Notes: generated by a model not told the origin, from the sequence alone. Shown: positions 24,616-34,917, counted from the stretch's first letter. The stretch: DNA of 64,000 nt from Barnesiella viscericola DSM 18177 (GCF_000512915.1 NZ_CP007034.1:2854001-2918000), one strand, 5' to 3'. A program made the numbers and translations.

Positions 24616-27169
24616 GTGCGTCCGTAAAGGTCGCATGATAAATATCTCTTTGGCAAGAGATTAGGTTAGTGTTCCGAATAACACAATAAGTTTAACCCCT
24701 ATAAAGACGCAAAAGCGGATTTATAGACATAAAAAAACGAGTATGTTATACAACCTATTCCCATCCGACTTACCCTGCGGAGAAATCTTTAGGGGGAACA
24801 TAGCACTTCGGAAAAGCGATAAGTCAGCTAACTGTCATGCTGCTACTGAATTGCAAGGGAAAAAGACAGACATGAGGATGAAGCCTGATTGGTTGAACGA
24901 TAATCCAATGGTCGAACTTGTGACTATGGCGGAAGACAGCTATTTACGCCATACCATGACACCAAGCCCAGTTCTTCGTATGGGCATGGCAGGAACTTGT
25001 CATGGCATAACCGCAATAAGCGGAGATAAGGATGAAAGTCGCATCCGACAGTCTGTTGCGCCAATAGTTATCATGTGTGCTAAACGGAGATTGCCTAAAT
25101 CGAAATGCCGTAACACGGCTATGAGCAACGGCTCTGAATATTCGACAAGGCAACGGAGTGTCCATAGTAGTCTGAGCAAGGGAAAGCCTTGTACATGGCA
25201 AAGGGACACAGTTGGTATCTTCAATATGACTAAAGGATAACGTGAGAGACGTATGAGAAATCCAGAAGTCATATTGAACACTCTATGCTCACACAGTAAG
25301 GACAAGGACTACAAGTATGAGCGTATCTACCGTATCCTGTTCAATGAAGAACTGTTTATGCTTGCCTATGAGAAAATGAAGTCCAAACCGGGAAACATGA
25401 CCGCAGGAACGGACGGAAAAACCATAGACGGCACAACACTCCAACGGATAGGTAAACTGATTGACAGTCTCAAAAATGAGAGCTATCACCCCAAACCTGC
25501 AAGGAGGGTATATATACCCAAAAAGAACGGGAAGAAACGTCCTTTGGGCATCCCCTCTTTCGAGGATAAGTTAGTACAGGAAGCCGTAAGAATGATTCTT
25601 GAAGCAATCTATGAAGGTCACTTTGAGGATTCATCACACGGCTTCCGACCACGCAGAAGTTGTCATACAGCACTGACAAGCATACAACTGACATTTACGG
25701 GCGTAAAATGGTTTATCGAAGGAGACATTAAAGGATTTTTCGACAACATAGACCATCAGACACTCATAGAAGTCTTGCGTAAGCGAATTGCAGATGAACG
25801 TTTTCTGCGTCTTATATGGAAATTCCTAAAGGCAGGTTATGTTGAAAATTGGAAATACAATCGTACTTATTCAGGAACTCCGCAAGGTGGCATTGTCAGT
25901 CCTATACTGGCAAACATATACCTTGACCAGTTCGATAAGTATATGAAAGAGTATGCACAGGCTTTTGACAAGGGAGAAAAACGGAGAACGAGAAAGGAGT
26001 ACAATAGTCTGAACGCCAGGACTGTAAGTCTGCGCAAAAAATGGAGGGAAGAAACGGACAAATCCGTAAAATCCCAATTGCTGGACAAATTAAAGAGAAT
26101 GCAGGAAGAAAAGTTAGCGATGCCATGCAGTGACGAAATGGATGAGAATTTTCGTCGTCTCAAATACATTAGGTATGCTGACGACTTCCTTGTAGGGGTA
26201 ATTGGCTCAAAATCAGAAAGTGAAAGAATTAAAGCGGACATTGCCGCATTCATGCGTGAACGCCTAAAACTTGAACTTTCAACCGAAAAGACATTGATTA
26301 CCCATGCACAGGAAGAGGCTAAATTCCTCGGATTTCATATTACCGTCCGCTCATTGAATGTACGCAAGCGTAACCGAAAAGGTGCGCTGAAGAGAGACTT
26401 CAAAGGAAAGGTAATGCTGAATTTATCATCCGAAACGGTTAAAGAAAAACTTCAAAATCTTGGAACTATTCGTTTTACACAAAAGGATGGTAAAGTTATT
26501 TGGAGACCTAAGATAAGAACGGCACTGACAGGAATGGATGCCGACAAAATGGTAGCCAAATACAACCTTGAAATCAGAGGATTCTATAATTACTACTGCA
26601 TAGCCAATAATGTCTCGGCAACATGCGCAGACTTTGGTTACATCATGAAGTATAGCCTTTATAAGACTTTGGCGCGAAAGTACAACAGTTCGCTCCGAAA
26701 GATAATAAGGAAATACACTAAGGACAAAGTGTTCTCTATTCCCTATAAAGACTCTAAAGGGAACGAGAAGCAAAGAATCCTTTATCATGATGGCTTTAAA
26801 CGCAAAACAGTAGGATTCCATGAAACCTGCGATAACATTCTATTCACCCATTATCCCAAACGCTCTCTCGCAGAACGCTTGAGAAATAATGTATGTGAAG
26901 TGTGTGGAGGAAAAGGTCCTTTGGTTATGCACCATATCAGAACACTCAAATCCGCCAATAAGAATACACCGTGGGGAAAACAGATGCTACTTATGAATCG
27001 TAAAACCATTGCTGTATGCGAAGAATGTTTTGCAAAAATCAAAGAGGCAGAGCAATAGAGTGCTTGCTAACGGAGAGCCATATACATGGGAACATGTACG
27101 TATGGTTCGGGGGCAGACATGGGGAAACCAGCCATAGGAATATGGTATGGCGCCCTGTGTCGAGCCTAC
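24616..27169 (+). mobile_element. group II intron 3, inside mobB (2,554 bp)
   Basis: Begins GTGCGTCCG at 24616, the canonical GUGCG 5' end. Domain V is a 34-nt hairpin at 27075-27108 (GAGCCATATAC...GTATGGTTC). Domain VI follows and the intron ends at GAGCCTAC, 27169. These ends join GAG-G to AC-ATC-GAC and restore a continuous relaxase frame, which fixes both boundaries. The intron encodes a full RT/maturase/HNH protein. No gene is seen in its first 637 nt (domains I-III). Confidence 0.95.
25253..27058 (+). CDS. ltrA: group II intron RT/maturase/HNH endonuclease (intron 3)
   Basis: 601 residues. RT core: EGDIKGFFDNID (about 156-167), GTPQGGIVSP (208-217) and YADD at 308-311, with a long Lys/Arg/Glu-rich insert between the last two, as in the larger bacterial and organelle-like intron proteins. 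The maturase domain contains IRGFYNYYC. The C-terminus is a complete HNH-type motif: CEVCGGKGPLVMHHI and a second CEEC, so second-strand cleavage and efficient retrohoming are expected. It is the most complete of the three intron proteins here. Confidence 0.95.
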   Translation: MRNPEVILNTLCSHSKDKDYKYERIYRILFNEELFMLAYEKMKSKPGNMTAGTDGKTIDGTTLQRIGKLIDSLKNESYHPKPARRVYIPKKNGKKRPLGIPSFEDKLVQEAVRMILEAIYEGHFEDSSHGFRPRRSCHTALTSIQLTFTGVKWFIEGDIKGFFDNIDHQTLIEVLRKRIADERFLRLIWKFLKAGYVENWKYNRTYSGTPQGGIVSPILANIYLDQFDKYMKEYAQAFDKGEKRRTRKEYNSLNARTVSLRKKWREETDKSVKSQLLDKLKRMQEEKLAMPCSDEMDENFRRLKYIRYADDFLVGVIGSKSESERIKADIAAFMRERLKLELSTEKTLITHAQEEAKFLGFHITVRSLNVRKRNRKGALKRDFKGKVMLNLSSETVKEKLQNLGTIRFTQKDGKVIWRPKIRTALTGMDADKMVAKYNLEIRGFYNYYCIANNVSATCADFGYIMKYSLYKTLARKYNSSLRKIIRKYTKDKVFSIPYKDSKGNEKQRILYHDGFKRKTVGFHETCDNILFTHYPKRSLAERLRNNVCEVCGGKGPLVMHHIRTLKSANKNTPWGKQMLLMNRKTIAVCEECFAKIKEAEQ

Positions 27170-28092
27170 ACATCGACCGCCACCACCTGCACATCGTGAC
27201 GGTCAACGTGGACGAGAACGGGAAAAGGCTCAACCGGGATTTTCTCTACCGCCGCAGCGACCGTATCCGCAGGGAACTGGAACAGAAGTACGGATTGCAT
27301 CCGGCAGAACGTAAAAATCAGAGATTGGATAATCCGTTGCGCAAGGTGGCCGCATCGGCAGGTGATGTGAAGAAGCAGGTAGGCAACACCGTGAAGGCTC
27401 TGAATGGGCAGTACCGTTTCCAGACGATGGGCGAATACCGTGCGCTCCTTTCCTTATATAATATGACGGTGGAGGAAGCGAGGGGCAACGTGCGCGGACG
27501 GGAGTATCACGGGCTGGTCTATTCCGTCACGGACGACAAGGGTAACAAGGTGGGCAACCCGTTCAAATCCTCGCTTTTCGGGAAGTCCGCAGGCTATGAA
27601 GCCGTACAGAAGAAGTTTGTCCGTTCCAAATCGGAAATCAAGGATAGGAAACTGGCAGACATGACGAAACGCACCGTCCTTTCCGTGCTGCAAGGCACTT
27701 ATGACAAGGACAAATTTGTATCCCAACTCAAAGAGAAGGGCATCGACACCGTACTGCGCTACACAGAGGAAGGGCGCATCTATGGGGCTACCTTCATCGA
27801 CCACCGCACGGGATGCGTGCTGAACGGTTCGCGCATGGGTAAGGAGCTTTCGGCGAATGCCTTGCAGGAACACTTCACCCTGCCATACGCCGGACAACCG
27901 CCGATACCGCTATCCATCCCTGTGGATGCTGCGGACAAGGCACACGGGCAGACCGCCTACGACAGTGAAGATATATCGGGCGGTATGGGCTTGCTCACTC
28001 CCGAAGGTCCGGCGGTAGATGCCGAGGAAGAGGCTTTCATCCGGGCGATGAAGCGCAAAAAGAAGAAAAAACGCAAGGGCTTGGGTATGTAA
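27170..28092 (+). CDS. mobB: MobB relaxase, 3' exon
   Basis: Continues the relaxase after intron 3; joined product 415 residues. The exon begins within codon 109 and immediately encodes IDRHHLHIVTVNVD (residues 110-123), the HUH metal-binding motif (H114, H116). The rest is the helical C-terminal region, ending in a Lys-rich tail (KRKKKKKRKGLGM). The frame upstream of 27170 is intron sequence and is not protein. Confidence 0.93.
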
Positions 28093-28122
28093 TCAGAGTA
28101 TCAACAATTAAAAAATCAATGT

Positions 28123-30141
28123 ATGTCACAACAAGAAGACGATTTGAGGGCATTGGCGAAAATCATGGATTTTCTGCGTGCCGTGAGTATCATTTTAGTG
28201 GTCATGAACGTGTACTGGTTCTGCTACGAAGCCATCCGGCTGTGGGGCGTGAACATCGGCGTGGTGGACAAAATCCTTCTGAACTTCGACCGCACGGCGG
28301 GGCTGTTCCATTCCATTCTCTACACGAAGCTGTTTTCCGTCCTTTTGCTTGCCTTGTCCTGTCTGGGTACGAAGGGTGTCAAGGGTGAGAAAATCACTTG
28401 GGGGAGAATCTGGACAGCATTTGCCGTCGGGTTCGTGCTGTTTTTCCTGAACTGGTGGTTGCTGCCCCTGCCGCTGCCGCTTGAAGCGGTGACGGGACTG
28501 TATGTCCTTACCATTGGAACGGGCTATGTCTGCCTGTTGATGGGTGGTCTGTGGATGAGCCGCCTGTTGAAACACAATTTGATGGAGGATGTTTTCAACA
28601 ACGAGAACGAGAGTTTCATGCAGGAAACGAGGCTTATCGAAAGCGAGTATTCGGTCAATCTGCCGACACGTTTCTATTACAGGAAACGCTGGAACAACGG
28701 TTGGATCAATGTAGTTAATCCCTTCCGTGCGTCCATCGTGTTGGGTACGCCGGGCAGCGGCAAGTCCTATGCCGTGGTAAACAATTTTATCAAGCAACAG
28801 ATTGAAAAGGGCTTTAGTCAATACATCTACGATTTCAAGTATCCCGACCTATCTACTATTGCCTACAACCATTTGCTGAACCACCCGGACGGCTACAAGG
28901 TAAAGCCGAAGTTCTATGTGATCAACTTCGACGACCCGCGACGCTCTCATCGGTGCAATCCCATTCACCCGGATTTTATGGAAGATATTACGGATGCCTA
29001 TGAGAGTGCCTACACAATAATGCTCAACCTCAATAAAACGTGGGTGCAAAAGCAGGGCGACTTCTTCGTGGAGTCACCTATCATTCTGTTTGCCAGTATT
29101 ATCTGGTATCTCAAAATCTATCAGAACGGGAAGTTTTGCACGTTTCCCCATGCTATCGAGTTTCTGAACCGCCGTTACGAGGATATATTTCCGATACTGA
29201 CCTCTTATCCGGAGCTGGAGAACTACCTTTCGCCGTTCATGGATGCGTGGCTTGGAGGGGCTGCGGAGCAGCTCATGGGTCAGATAGCGTCGGCAAAAAT
29301 CCCGCTTTCGAGGATGATTTCACCGCAGCTCTACTGGGTGATGTCAGACAGCGAGTTTACGCTGGACATCAACAATCCCGAAGAGCCGAAAATCCTCTGC
29401 GTGGGTAACAATCCCGACCGTCAGAATATCTACGGTGCGGCACTCGGTCTGTATAATTCCCGTATCGTGAAGCTCATCAACAAGAAGGGGATGCTGAAGT
29501 CATCGGTCATCATCGACGAGTTGCCCACAATATACTTCAAAGGGTTGGACAATCTTATAGCTACCGCCCGAAGCAACAAGGTTGCCGTGTGTCTGGGCTT
29601 TCAGGATTTCAGCCAGTTAGTGCGTGACTACGGGGACAAAGAGGCGAAAGTGGTGATGAACACTGTCGGCAATATTTTCTCCGGTCAGGTGGTGGGGGAA
29701 ACAGCCAAGACGCTCTCCGAGCGGTTCGGTAAGGTGTTGCAGAAACGGCAGTCCATCTCCATCAACCGGCAGGATGTTTCCACCTCCATCAACACGCAGA
29801 TGGACGCGCTCATTCCACCGAGTAAGATTTCCGGGCTTACGCAGGGAATGTTTGTCGGTTCTGTATCCGACAACTTCAACGAGCGTATCGAGCAGAAGAT
29901 TTTTCATTGCGAGATTGTGGTGGATGCCGAAAAGGTGAAACGGGAAGAAAGTGCCTACAAGAAAATTCCCGTCATTACAAACTTCACGGACGAGGACGGC
30001 AACGACCGCATGAAGGAAACGGTGCAGGCGAACTACCGGCGCATCAAGGAAGAGGTGAAGCAGATTGTGCAGGAGGAACTGGAGCGTATCAAAAACGATC
30101 CGGTGCTGTGTAAACTGCTACCAGATAATGAGACTGTCTAA
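28123..30141 (+). CDS. mobC: MobC, type IV coupling protein (VirD4/TraG-like)
   Basis: 672 residues. N-terminal membrane helices (about 17-36, 65-82, 98-118 and 124-144), Walker A GTPGSGKS at 208-215 and Walker B VIIDELP at 462-468. It couples the relaxosome to the secretion channel at the inner membrane. It follows mobB by 30 nt. The last codons overlap the left arm of an inverted repeat (30136-30266), so the C-terminus may have been altered by that insertion. Confidence 0.94.
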   Translation: MSQQEDDLRALAKIMDFLRAVSIILVVMNVYWFCYEAIRLWGVNIGVVDKILLNFDRTAGLFHSILYTKLFSVLLLALSCLGTKGVKGEKITWGRIWTAFAVGFVLFFLNWWLLPLPLPLEAVTGLYVLTIGTGYVCLLMGGLWMSRLLKHNLMEDVFNNENESFMQETRLIESEYSVNLPTRFYYRKRWNNGWINVVNPFRASIVLGTPGSGKSYAVVNNFIKQQIEKGFSQYIYDFKYPDLSTIAYNHLLNHPDGYKVKPKFYVINFDDPRRSHRCNPIHPDFMEDITDAYESAYTIMLNLNKTWVQKQGDFFVESPIILFASIIWYLKIYQNGKFCTFPHAIEFLNRRYEDIFPILTSYPELENYLSPFMDAWLGGAAEQLMGQIASAKIPLSRMISPQLYWVMSDSEFTLDINNPEEPKILCVGNNPDRQNIYGAALGLYNSRIVKLINKKGMLKSSVIIDELPTIYFKGLDNLIATARSNKVAVCLGFQDFSQLVRDYGDKEAKVVMNTVGNIFSGQVVGETAKTLSERFGKVLQKRQSISINRQDVSTSINTQMDALIPPSKISGLTQGMFVGSVSDNFNERIEQKIFHCEIVVDAEKVKREESAYKKIPVITNFTDEDGNDRMKETVQANYRRIKEEVKQIVQEELERIKNDPVLCKLLPDNETV

Positions 30142-30266
30142 CAAGTCCCCAAAATTGAAAATTATCCCTATCGAAGTTTGAAGTGACCCCCAAAAGTTGG
30201 ATACAATTTTTTTGGGGGGCACTTCAGTTCTGACGGGTAAAATCGTAAAATTCGGACTTGTTAGAC
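30136..30266. repeat. 131-bp nested inverted repeat between mobC and KAP gene (MITE-like)
   Basis: Outer arms GTCTAACAAGTCC (30136-30148) and GGACTTGTTAGAC (30254-30266) are perfect over 13 bp. An inner hairpin pairs GAAGTG-CCCCC (30180-30191) with GGGGG-CACTTC (30214-30225) and contains CCCCCAAAAGTTGG, a string like the ends of IS3-type elements. It may be a non-autonomous element or a large bidirectional terminator between convergent genes. Confidence 0.5.
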
Positions 30267-30272
30267 AAATAC

Positions 30273-33200
30273 TTACGCGGTTTCAACCTCAGGTACTGAA
30301 TCTATCGAATTGACAAATTTAACCAATTGCGGATCTGAATCTTTTTGTATGAGGTTTCGGAGACTCTTTTTCAATTCATAAGCATCATCCCCTGCTGTAT
30401 TTATTAAATCCATATAAAAATCTTTGTTTTGCAGAATCAATGAACGGCATGCCCCATCGGAAATTACAGGTTTCACTATTTTATCAATAACGTCTCCAGC
30501 TTGACTTTTCAAATTACCATGCGATCTAAGCCATGTTTCGAAAAATTGAAACTTTATTGCATTGATAGTCTTTTTACCGATGCAGAAATCATTTCTTATA
30601 TCGGTAACTGTCGATTTAATTTTTCGTTTATCCAATCTTTCAACTATATTCTTGAAACAATTAGGGAAAGGATTCAAACTTTGAGTTCCAGAAGCAATAT
30701 CCATCAGAATCTTTTTGCCAAATTCAGTCAAGTTATCTGGCAAGGATTTGATTTTAGCCAGTAAATGTTTTATTGCGACAAACCAATAATATGATGTATG
30801 TGCTGTTCTTTGGGCGTATAATGTATCAACACTTATTTCAGACAACGCTTCGAACGCTATTTTATTGATATGATCGGTCAGGACATTGCTTATTTTAGTG
30901 GTCAAATCGTAAAAAGATGCGTCAGGAATTACATCTTTAATATTGTTCTTAGTGATATACTTATCCAAATCGGTATTCCACTCTGCTAAATGCTCGATAA
31001 ATACCTCATCCGTTACACCTATTCTGTTCTTAATATCTTCAAATTGGGGCAATATGTCTGAGAGCAATAATTTATAGCCAAGTTTATGATTTACCATGTA
31101 TTGTAGTGTTTCATTTAATAGCGGTATATTCCATCCCACACTATTTACTAATAAGTCTCCATGATCCACATAATAGTCCATGAGTTCTGCAACATATTTT
31201 ATATCTCCACCCTCTATTAAGGAAACGGAATGACCATGTGCCAATTGCATGGCGACTAAATCGTAATATCCAGACTCTTTAATGTTTCGGCCATCAGTTT
31301 CTAATTCAGAATGCAACTGATTTATGTAGGTTGAATCTAACGTTACAGGTAAAGGTCTTTCTTCGTCAGATGCCAATAAACGATAGGTTGTAAATATAGC
31401 CCCTATATTATCTTTATTTACATTCTGTTCATCAATGCAATTCGTGATCGCTTGCAAAAGCGTTGGAAACGTATAGGTAGAATTATCTTTTAACGTTTTT
31501 ACAATATCTGCATGGTCGAAATTATCGGGTAGTAAGTTTGCCAAATAATTATCGAGCGCCTCCGAATTTGTTGCTACTTGATAATATTTATATGCTTTAG
31601 TTGTCGCGTTATCCCGATAGGCAGCATCTGTTGCATTTGCAGCTTGAATATAATCGATAAATGTATTTGGCTTGACTGTTTTTGCTTCAATCAATGACGT
31701 AAAATCGCACGCCAACTTATTTTGCGCAATAAACCTGTCTATTGCATCTAACGTTTTGAAATAGTCGCCGCCATTGAAGTCATTGAACCGAACTATCTTC
31801 TTATATAATTGAGCAATCACATGGTTTTGGCTTTCCGTGTCTAAATGCAACAGCAGTTCTTGGTATTCGACAGGGAACACCTGCTTCTCTATGGATTCTT
31901 TTAATTTCAATTGTGCTATTCTTTGCCATACACGCAGAATAACATCGCTCTTTCGAGTTAATTTATGCAAACAATGTATAATCTTATCGATAAGCGCATT
32001 GTCCATACATTGTATAACTTCTTCTAATACAGTGTCAAATTGTTTATTAGTCTCTGCATATTGATTTATGTCGTGGTCTTCTTCTCCGTTGATGCAGCCT
32101 TCAATATATTTTTTCAATGGAATTTGTCGAGCATCTTCAACATCGACACCATATACCAAAGCTGCAATTTCGCGTTGTGTTTGCAGATCATTGTTAATTA
32201 TTGTTTGAATGCCATTCAGATAGTCGCCGGACAATATTTGTTCTACTGGATTTGCCAGAATATCCGTCTTCTTCAAACAGAACAATGCTATGTTTATCAT
32301 CAAAATTTCGTTACACCACTCTTGTTTAAGAGCGACCATCTCATTGATATATGATATAATTTCCCTAACATTGGCATTAGGATTTACCAATCTGAATATC
32401 CGATTTATAGTTTCTTTCGCTTCATTTTCTGTTTCTCCAAATGCTTCAACAAACAGTTTGTTGAATATACTTCGATAGTCGGTAATAACAGGAGGAGCAA
32501 CACGATAAACAATAGGGAAAGTTTTATTGATAAAATACTTGGTCAGTTGTTTCGTTTGTTCGTCGGTCTCATCTCCGAATGCACAAGCTAAATGTGTTTC
32601 ATCGAAAGGAATAACAGCCCAAACATTTTCAAAACCGCTATCGGCGAAGAACGTATGGATAGAAGACCATAATTCTTTTACTTTTTCAGCGGGGAGACGA
32701 TCCATGTTGTCAAAAACAAGGACTAATTTACGTTGTCCTTTTTCCTTGATAAAATCAGAAATGTCTTGCATCCATGTTTTGAACTCGTAAACCGTTGGTT
32801 CGTCTTCGCTCAAAGTCTCATAGCAAACGTCCTTTTCGACTTTATCTTGATAAATAGCTAACATATAACTCCATCCATATTTATGATCTTTGCTATATGC
32901 CCATTTCCAAACGCACAATGCAATAAGAACTGGCAGTGCAGCTATGATAATAGACAATAAAGAAAACCACCATGTTGTGGGTGTAGGTTTTACTGCATAC
33001 GCAATAAATGTAAATATCGGAGTTAAAACTGCAACCAAAAATGCCGCAACCATACCATTACTGATAAGGGGATATTTTTCGGTTACGGTCTCCGTTTTAC
33101 GGGCTAATAAATATTTCAGCTTTTCAGACCATGATACGGTTTTCGTACCTCCACCTTTGACTTTTATTGTTGCATTTCCAGATAGGATACCATCATCAAT

Positions 33201-33527
33201 AAGTTTGCTTGTAAGCAATTCCAATATAGAGCGGCGTTGCAAGTCCTCTTGATGTCCCCATGCGTCATACTCAAAAAAGTAATAGTCGTCTGATAATTCA
33301 CGTTCCAACATTTTAACCACGTTGGATTTTCCAGATCCCCAAATACCTTCGATGCCGATAATTCGAGGTAAAGTACATTCCTCATCCAATGAATCATTCT
33401 GACAAAAATGGCGAGCAATAGTTTTTGCCAACCTTTCTTGCGAACCTCCATCGAATTTGTCAATACCACACGGTTTATTTTGGATAAACCGCGGATATTG
33501 CTGTTTGGATTGTAGTTTTGTTTCCAT
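30273..33527 (-). CDS. KAP-family P-loop NTPase, membrane-associated
   Basis: 1,084 residues. Walker A GIWGSGKS at 61-68; two membrane helices (about 159-179 and 187-210) inserted in the NTPase domain; Walker B LVLVFDNMDRL at 268-278. This is the KAP family hallmark. The long C-terminal part (about 450-1084) is helical and has no domain I recognise. KAP NTPases are often cargo of mobile elements and several belong to anti-phage systems; a defence role here is inference. Its AT-rich composition differs from the flanking mob and rte genes, which fits later acquisition. It is 16 nt from the AAA gene upstream and may share its transcript. Confidence 0.85.
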   Translation of the reverse strand: METKLQSKQQYPRFIQNKPCGIDKFDGGSQERLAKTIARHFCQNDSLDEECTLPRIIGIEGIWGSGKSNVVKMLERELSDDYYFFEYDAWGHQEDLQRRSILELLTSKLIDDGILSGNATIKVKGGGTKTVSWSEKLKYLLARKTETVTEKYPLISNGMVAAFLVAVLTPIFTFIAYAVKPTPTTWWFSLLSIIIAALPVLIALCVWKWAYSKDHKYGWSYMLAIYQDKVEKDVCYETLSEDEPTVYEFKTWMQDISDFIKEKGQRKLVLVFDNMDRLPAEKVKELWSSIHTFFADSGFENVWAVIPFDETHLACAFGDETDEQTKQLTKYFINKTFPIVYRVAPPVITDYRSIFNKLFVEAFGETENEAKETINRIFRLVNPNANVREIISYINEMVALKQEWCNEILMINIALFCLKKTDILANPVEQILSGDYLNGIQTIINNDLQTQREIAALVYGVDVEDARQIPLKKYIEGCINGEEDHDINQYAETNKQFDTVLEEVIQCMDNALIDKIIHCLHKLTRKSDVILRVWQRIAQLKLKESIEKQVFPVEYQELLLHLDTESQNHVIAQLYKKIVRFNDFNGGDYFKTLDAIDRFIAQNKLACDFTSLIEAKTVKPNTFIDYIQAANATDAAYRDNATTKAYKYYQVATNSEALDNYLANLLPDNFDHADIVKTLKDNSTYTFPTLLQAITNCIDEQNVNKDNIGAIFTTYRLLASDEERPLPVTLDSTYINQLHSELETDGRNIKESGYYDLVAMQLAHGHSVSLIEGGDIKYVAELMDYYVDHGDLLVNSVGWNIPLLNETLQYMVNHKLGYKLLLSDILPQFEDIKNRIGVTDEVFIEHLAEWNTDLDKYITKNNIKDVIPDASFYDLTTKISNVLTDHINKIAFEALSEISVDTLYAQRTAHTSYYWFVAIKHLLAKIKSLPDNLTEFGKKILMDIASGTQSLNPFPNCFKNIVERLDKRKIKSTVTDIRNDFCIGKKTINAIKFQFFETWLRSHGNLKSQAGDVIDKIVKPVISDGACRSLILQNKDFYMDLINTAGDDAYELKKSLRNLIQKDSDPQLVKFVNSIDSVPEVETA

Positions 33528-33543
33528 ATACGTAATTTATTGA

Positions 33544-34674
33544 TTATACGAACTCCAAATAATTCTCCCGATTTACCACATGAAACTCGGCATAGGGATA
33601 GGCTTCTTGGAAGGCTTTCGGTGCGGCCGGCATTTTATTTCCCCACTTGAACTCCAAGGCGGTAAGACTGTCGGCACTCTCCTCAATCAGGTCGATTTCC
33701 TGTTTGTCGTAGGTGCGCCAGAAATAGAACTCCCTGTGCAGTCCCTCATTGAAGTTCGCTTTGCGCCGCTCTCCGATGATGTAGTTCTCCCACAGCGCAC
33801 CGACATCCTGCCGAATGGCCAGCGGTGAGAAAGCCCCGATAATGGCATTGCGAATGCCGTTGTCGTAGAAGTACCACTTGCCAGCTTTTGTAACCTCCTT
33901 GCGTAGGTTACGCGAATAAGCCCCCAGACGATAGATAACGAAGACCTTTTCCAATAGGTCGAGGTATTTTTCAACGGTCGTCTTGCTCATGCCGAGTTGT
34001 TTACCTAACTCTTCGTAAGAAACTTCGCTGCCCAACTGAAAAGCTATCAATCGCAGTAGATCGCGCATCTTGCTCGAATTTTTTAAGCCGTCAATTGCTA
34101 AGATATCTTTAAGCAGGTATGCACCGACAATATCACGTAGGTAGTCTGTTTTACGTTCATAGTTCTCCATCATTACTACTTCGGGATAGGAACCGTAAAT
34201 CAAGCGCGCTTCGAGGTTCTGGCGGGTTTCAAGTGCCGTTTCCGTCTGTGCGATTTCCCGTTGCGAGAATGGTGTAAGGAGAAATTGCGTACTGCGGCCG
34301 ACCAACGGTTCACCAGTCTTATTCAGCAAATCGAATGACGAAGAACCACTTGCCAAGACACTTATACCCGGTATTTCATCAACTATCAACTTCAGAATAC
34401 TACCGATTTGTGGTATGTTCTGTGCCTCATCAATAGCCAGCAAATCAATACCATCCAATAAATGCCGATAATTGGCTATTGAGCGATTCTCCAATAGTGC
34501 TAATGTGTCGTAGTCTTCGCCGTTGAGCATCATCGTCCTACCTGAATAGTTGTCCACAATTTTACGCATCATTACCGTTTTACCAACACGGCGAGCACCA
34601 AAAATCAGTACTGCTTTATTGGGCGCGATTCGTGCTGTAATCTTCTCTTGAAGTATTCTATTTACTGTTTCCAT
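33544..34674 (-). CDS. AAA ATPase with DUF4143 domain
   Basis: 376 residues. Walker A GARRVGKT at 26-33 and Walker B LLAIDEAQ at 78-85 in an AAA_14 domain; a winged-helix-like segment (LGKQLGMSKTTVEKYL) lies near 220-240. The C-terminal DUF4143 domain includes a PD-(D/E)XK-like strand (ALEFKWGNK, about 342-350). Such proteins are common accessory genes of Bacteroidetes; the substrate is unknown. It precedes the KAP gene on the same strand and could be co-transcribed with it. Confidence 0.85.
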   Translation of the reverse strand: METVNRILQEKITARIAPNKAVLIFGARRVGKTVMMRKIVDNYSGRTMMLNGEDYDTLALLENRSIANYRHLLDGIDLLAIDEAQNIPQIGSILKLIVDEIPGISVLASGSSSFDLLNKTGEPLVGRSTQFLLTPFSQREIAQTETALETRQNLEARLIYGSYPEVVMMENYERKTDYLRDIVGAYLLKDILAIDGLKNSSKMRDLLRLIAFQLGSEVSYEELGKQLGMSKTTVEKYLDLLEKVFVIYRLGAYSRNLRKEVTKAGKWYFYDNGIRNAIIGAFSPLAIRQDVGALWENYIIGERRKANFNEGLHREFYFWRTYDKQEIDLIEESADSLTALEFKWGNKMPAAPKAFQEAYPYAEFHVVNRENYLEFV

Positions 34675-34692
34675 ACCTTATAAAATATAATG

Positions 34693-34700
34693 CAAAGATA
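34693..34700 (-). promoter_or_regulatory. -7 box for the AAA/KAP genes
   Basis: TATCTTTG on the minus strand fits TAnnTTTG and lies 19 nt before the ATG of the AAA gene. A clear -33 TTTG is not seen at the usual spacing. Confidence 0.5.
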
Positions 34701-34917
34701 ATCATATTTTTTTAATTGGCGAATTTTACAAAAAAAACGGGCTATTAAATGGCGATTTTTACAACCACAATCTTATGGAAGTTGTTTCATTGTTTTTAGT
34801 AATGATATATGTTCATACTATGATGACTCAATAATTTACCAGACATACGTTTCTGAAATTTGTCCTTATAGGAATGAAAAACTCACATATATTGTGCTAA
34901 TTAATATATAATTAAAT

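Noticed and set aside
24743-25240. Plus-strand frame of 165 codons in the first part of intron 3
   Set aside because: It lies in the ribozyme domains upstream of the maturase gene, has no family features and no neighbour coupling; intron RNA explains it.
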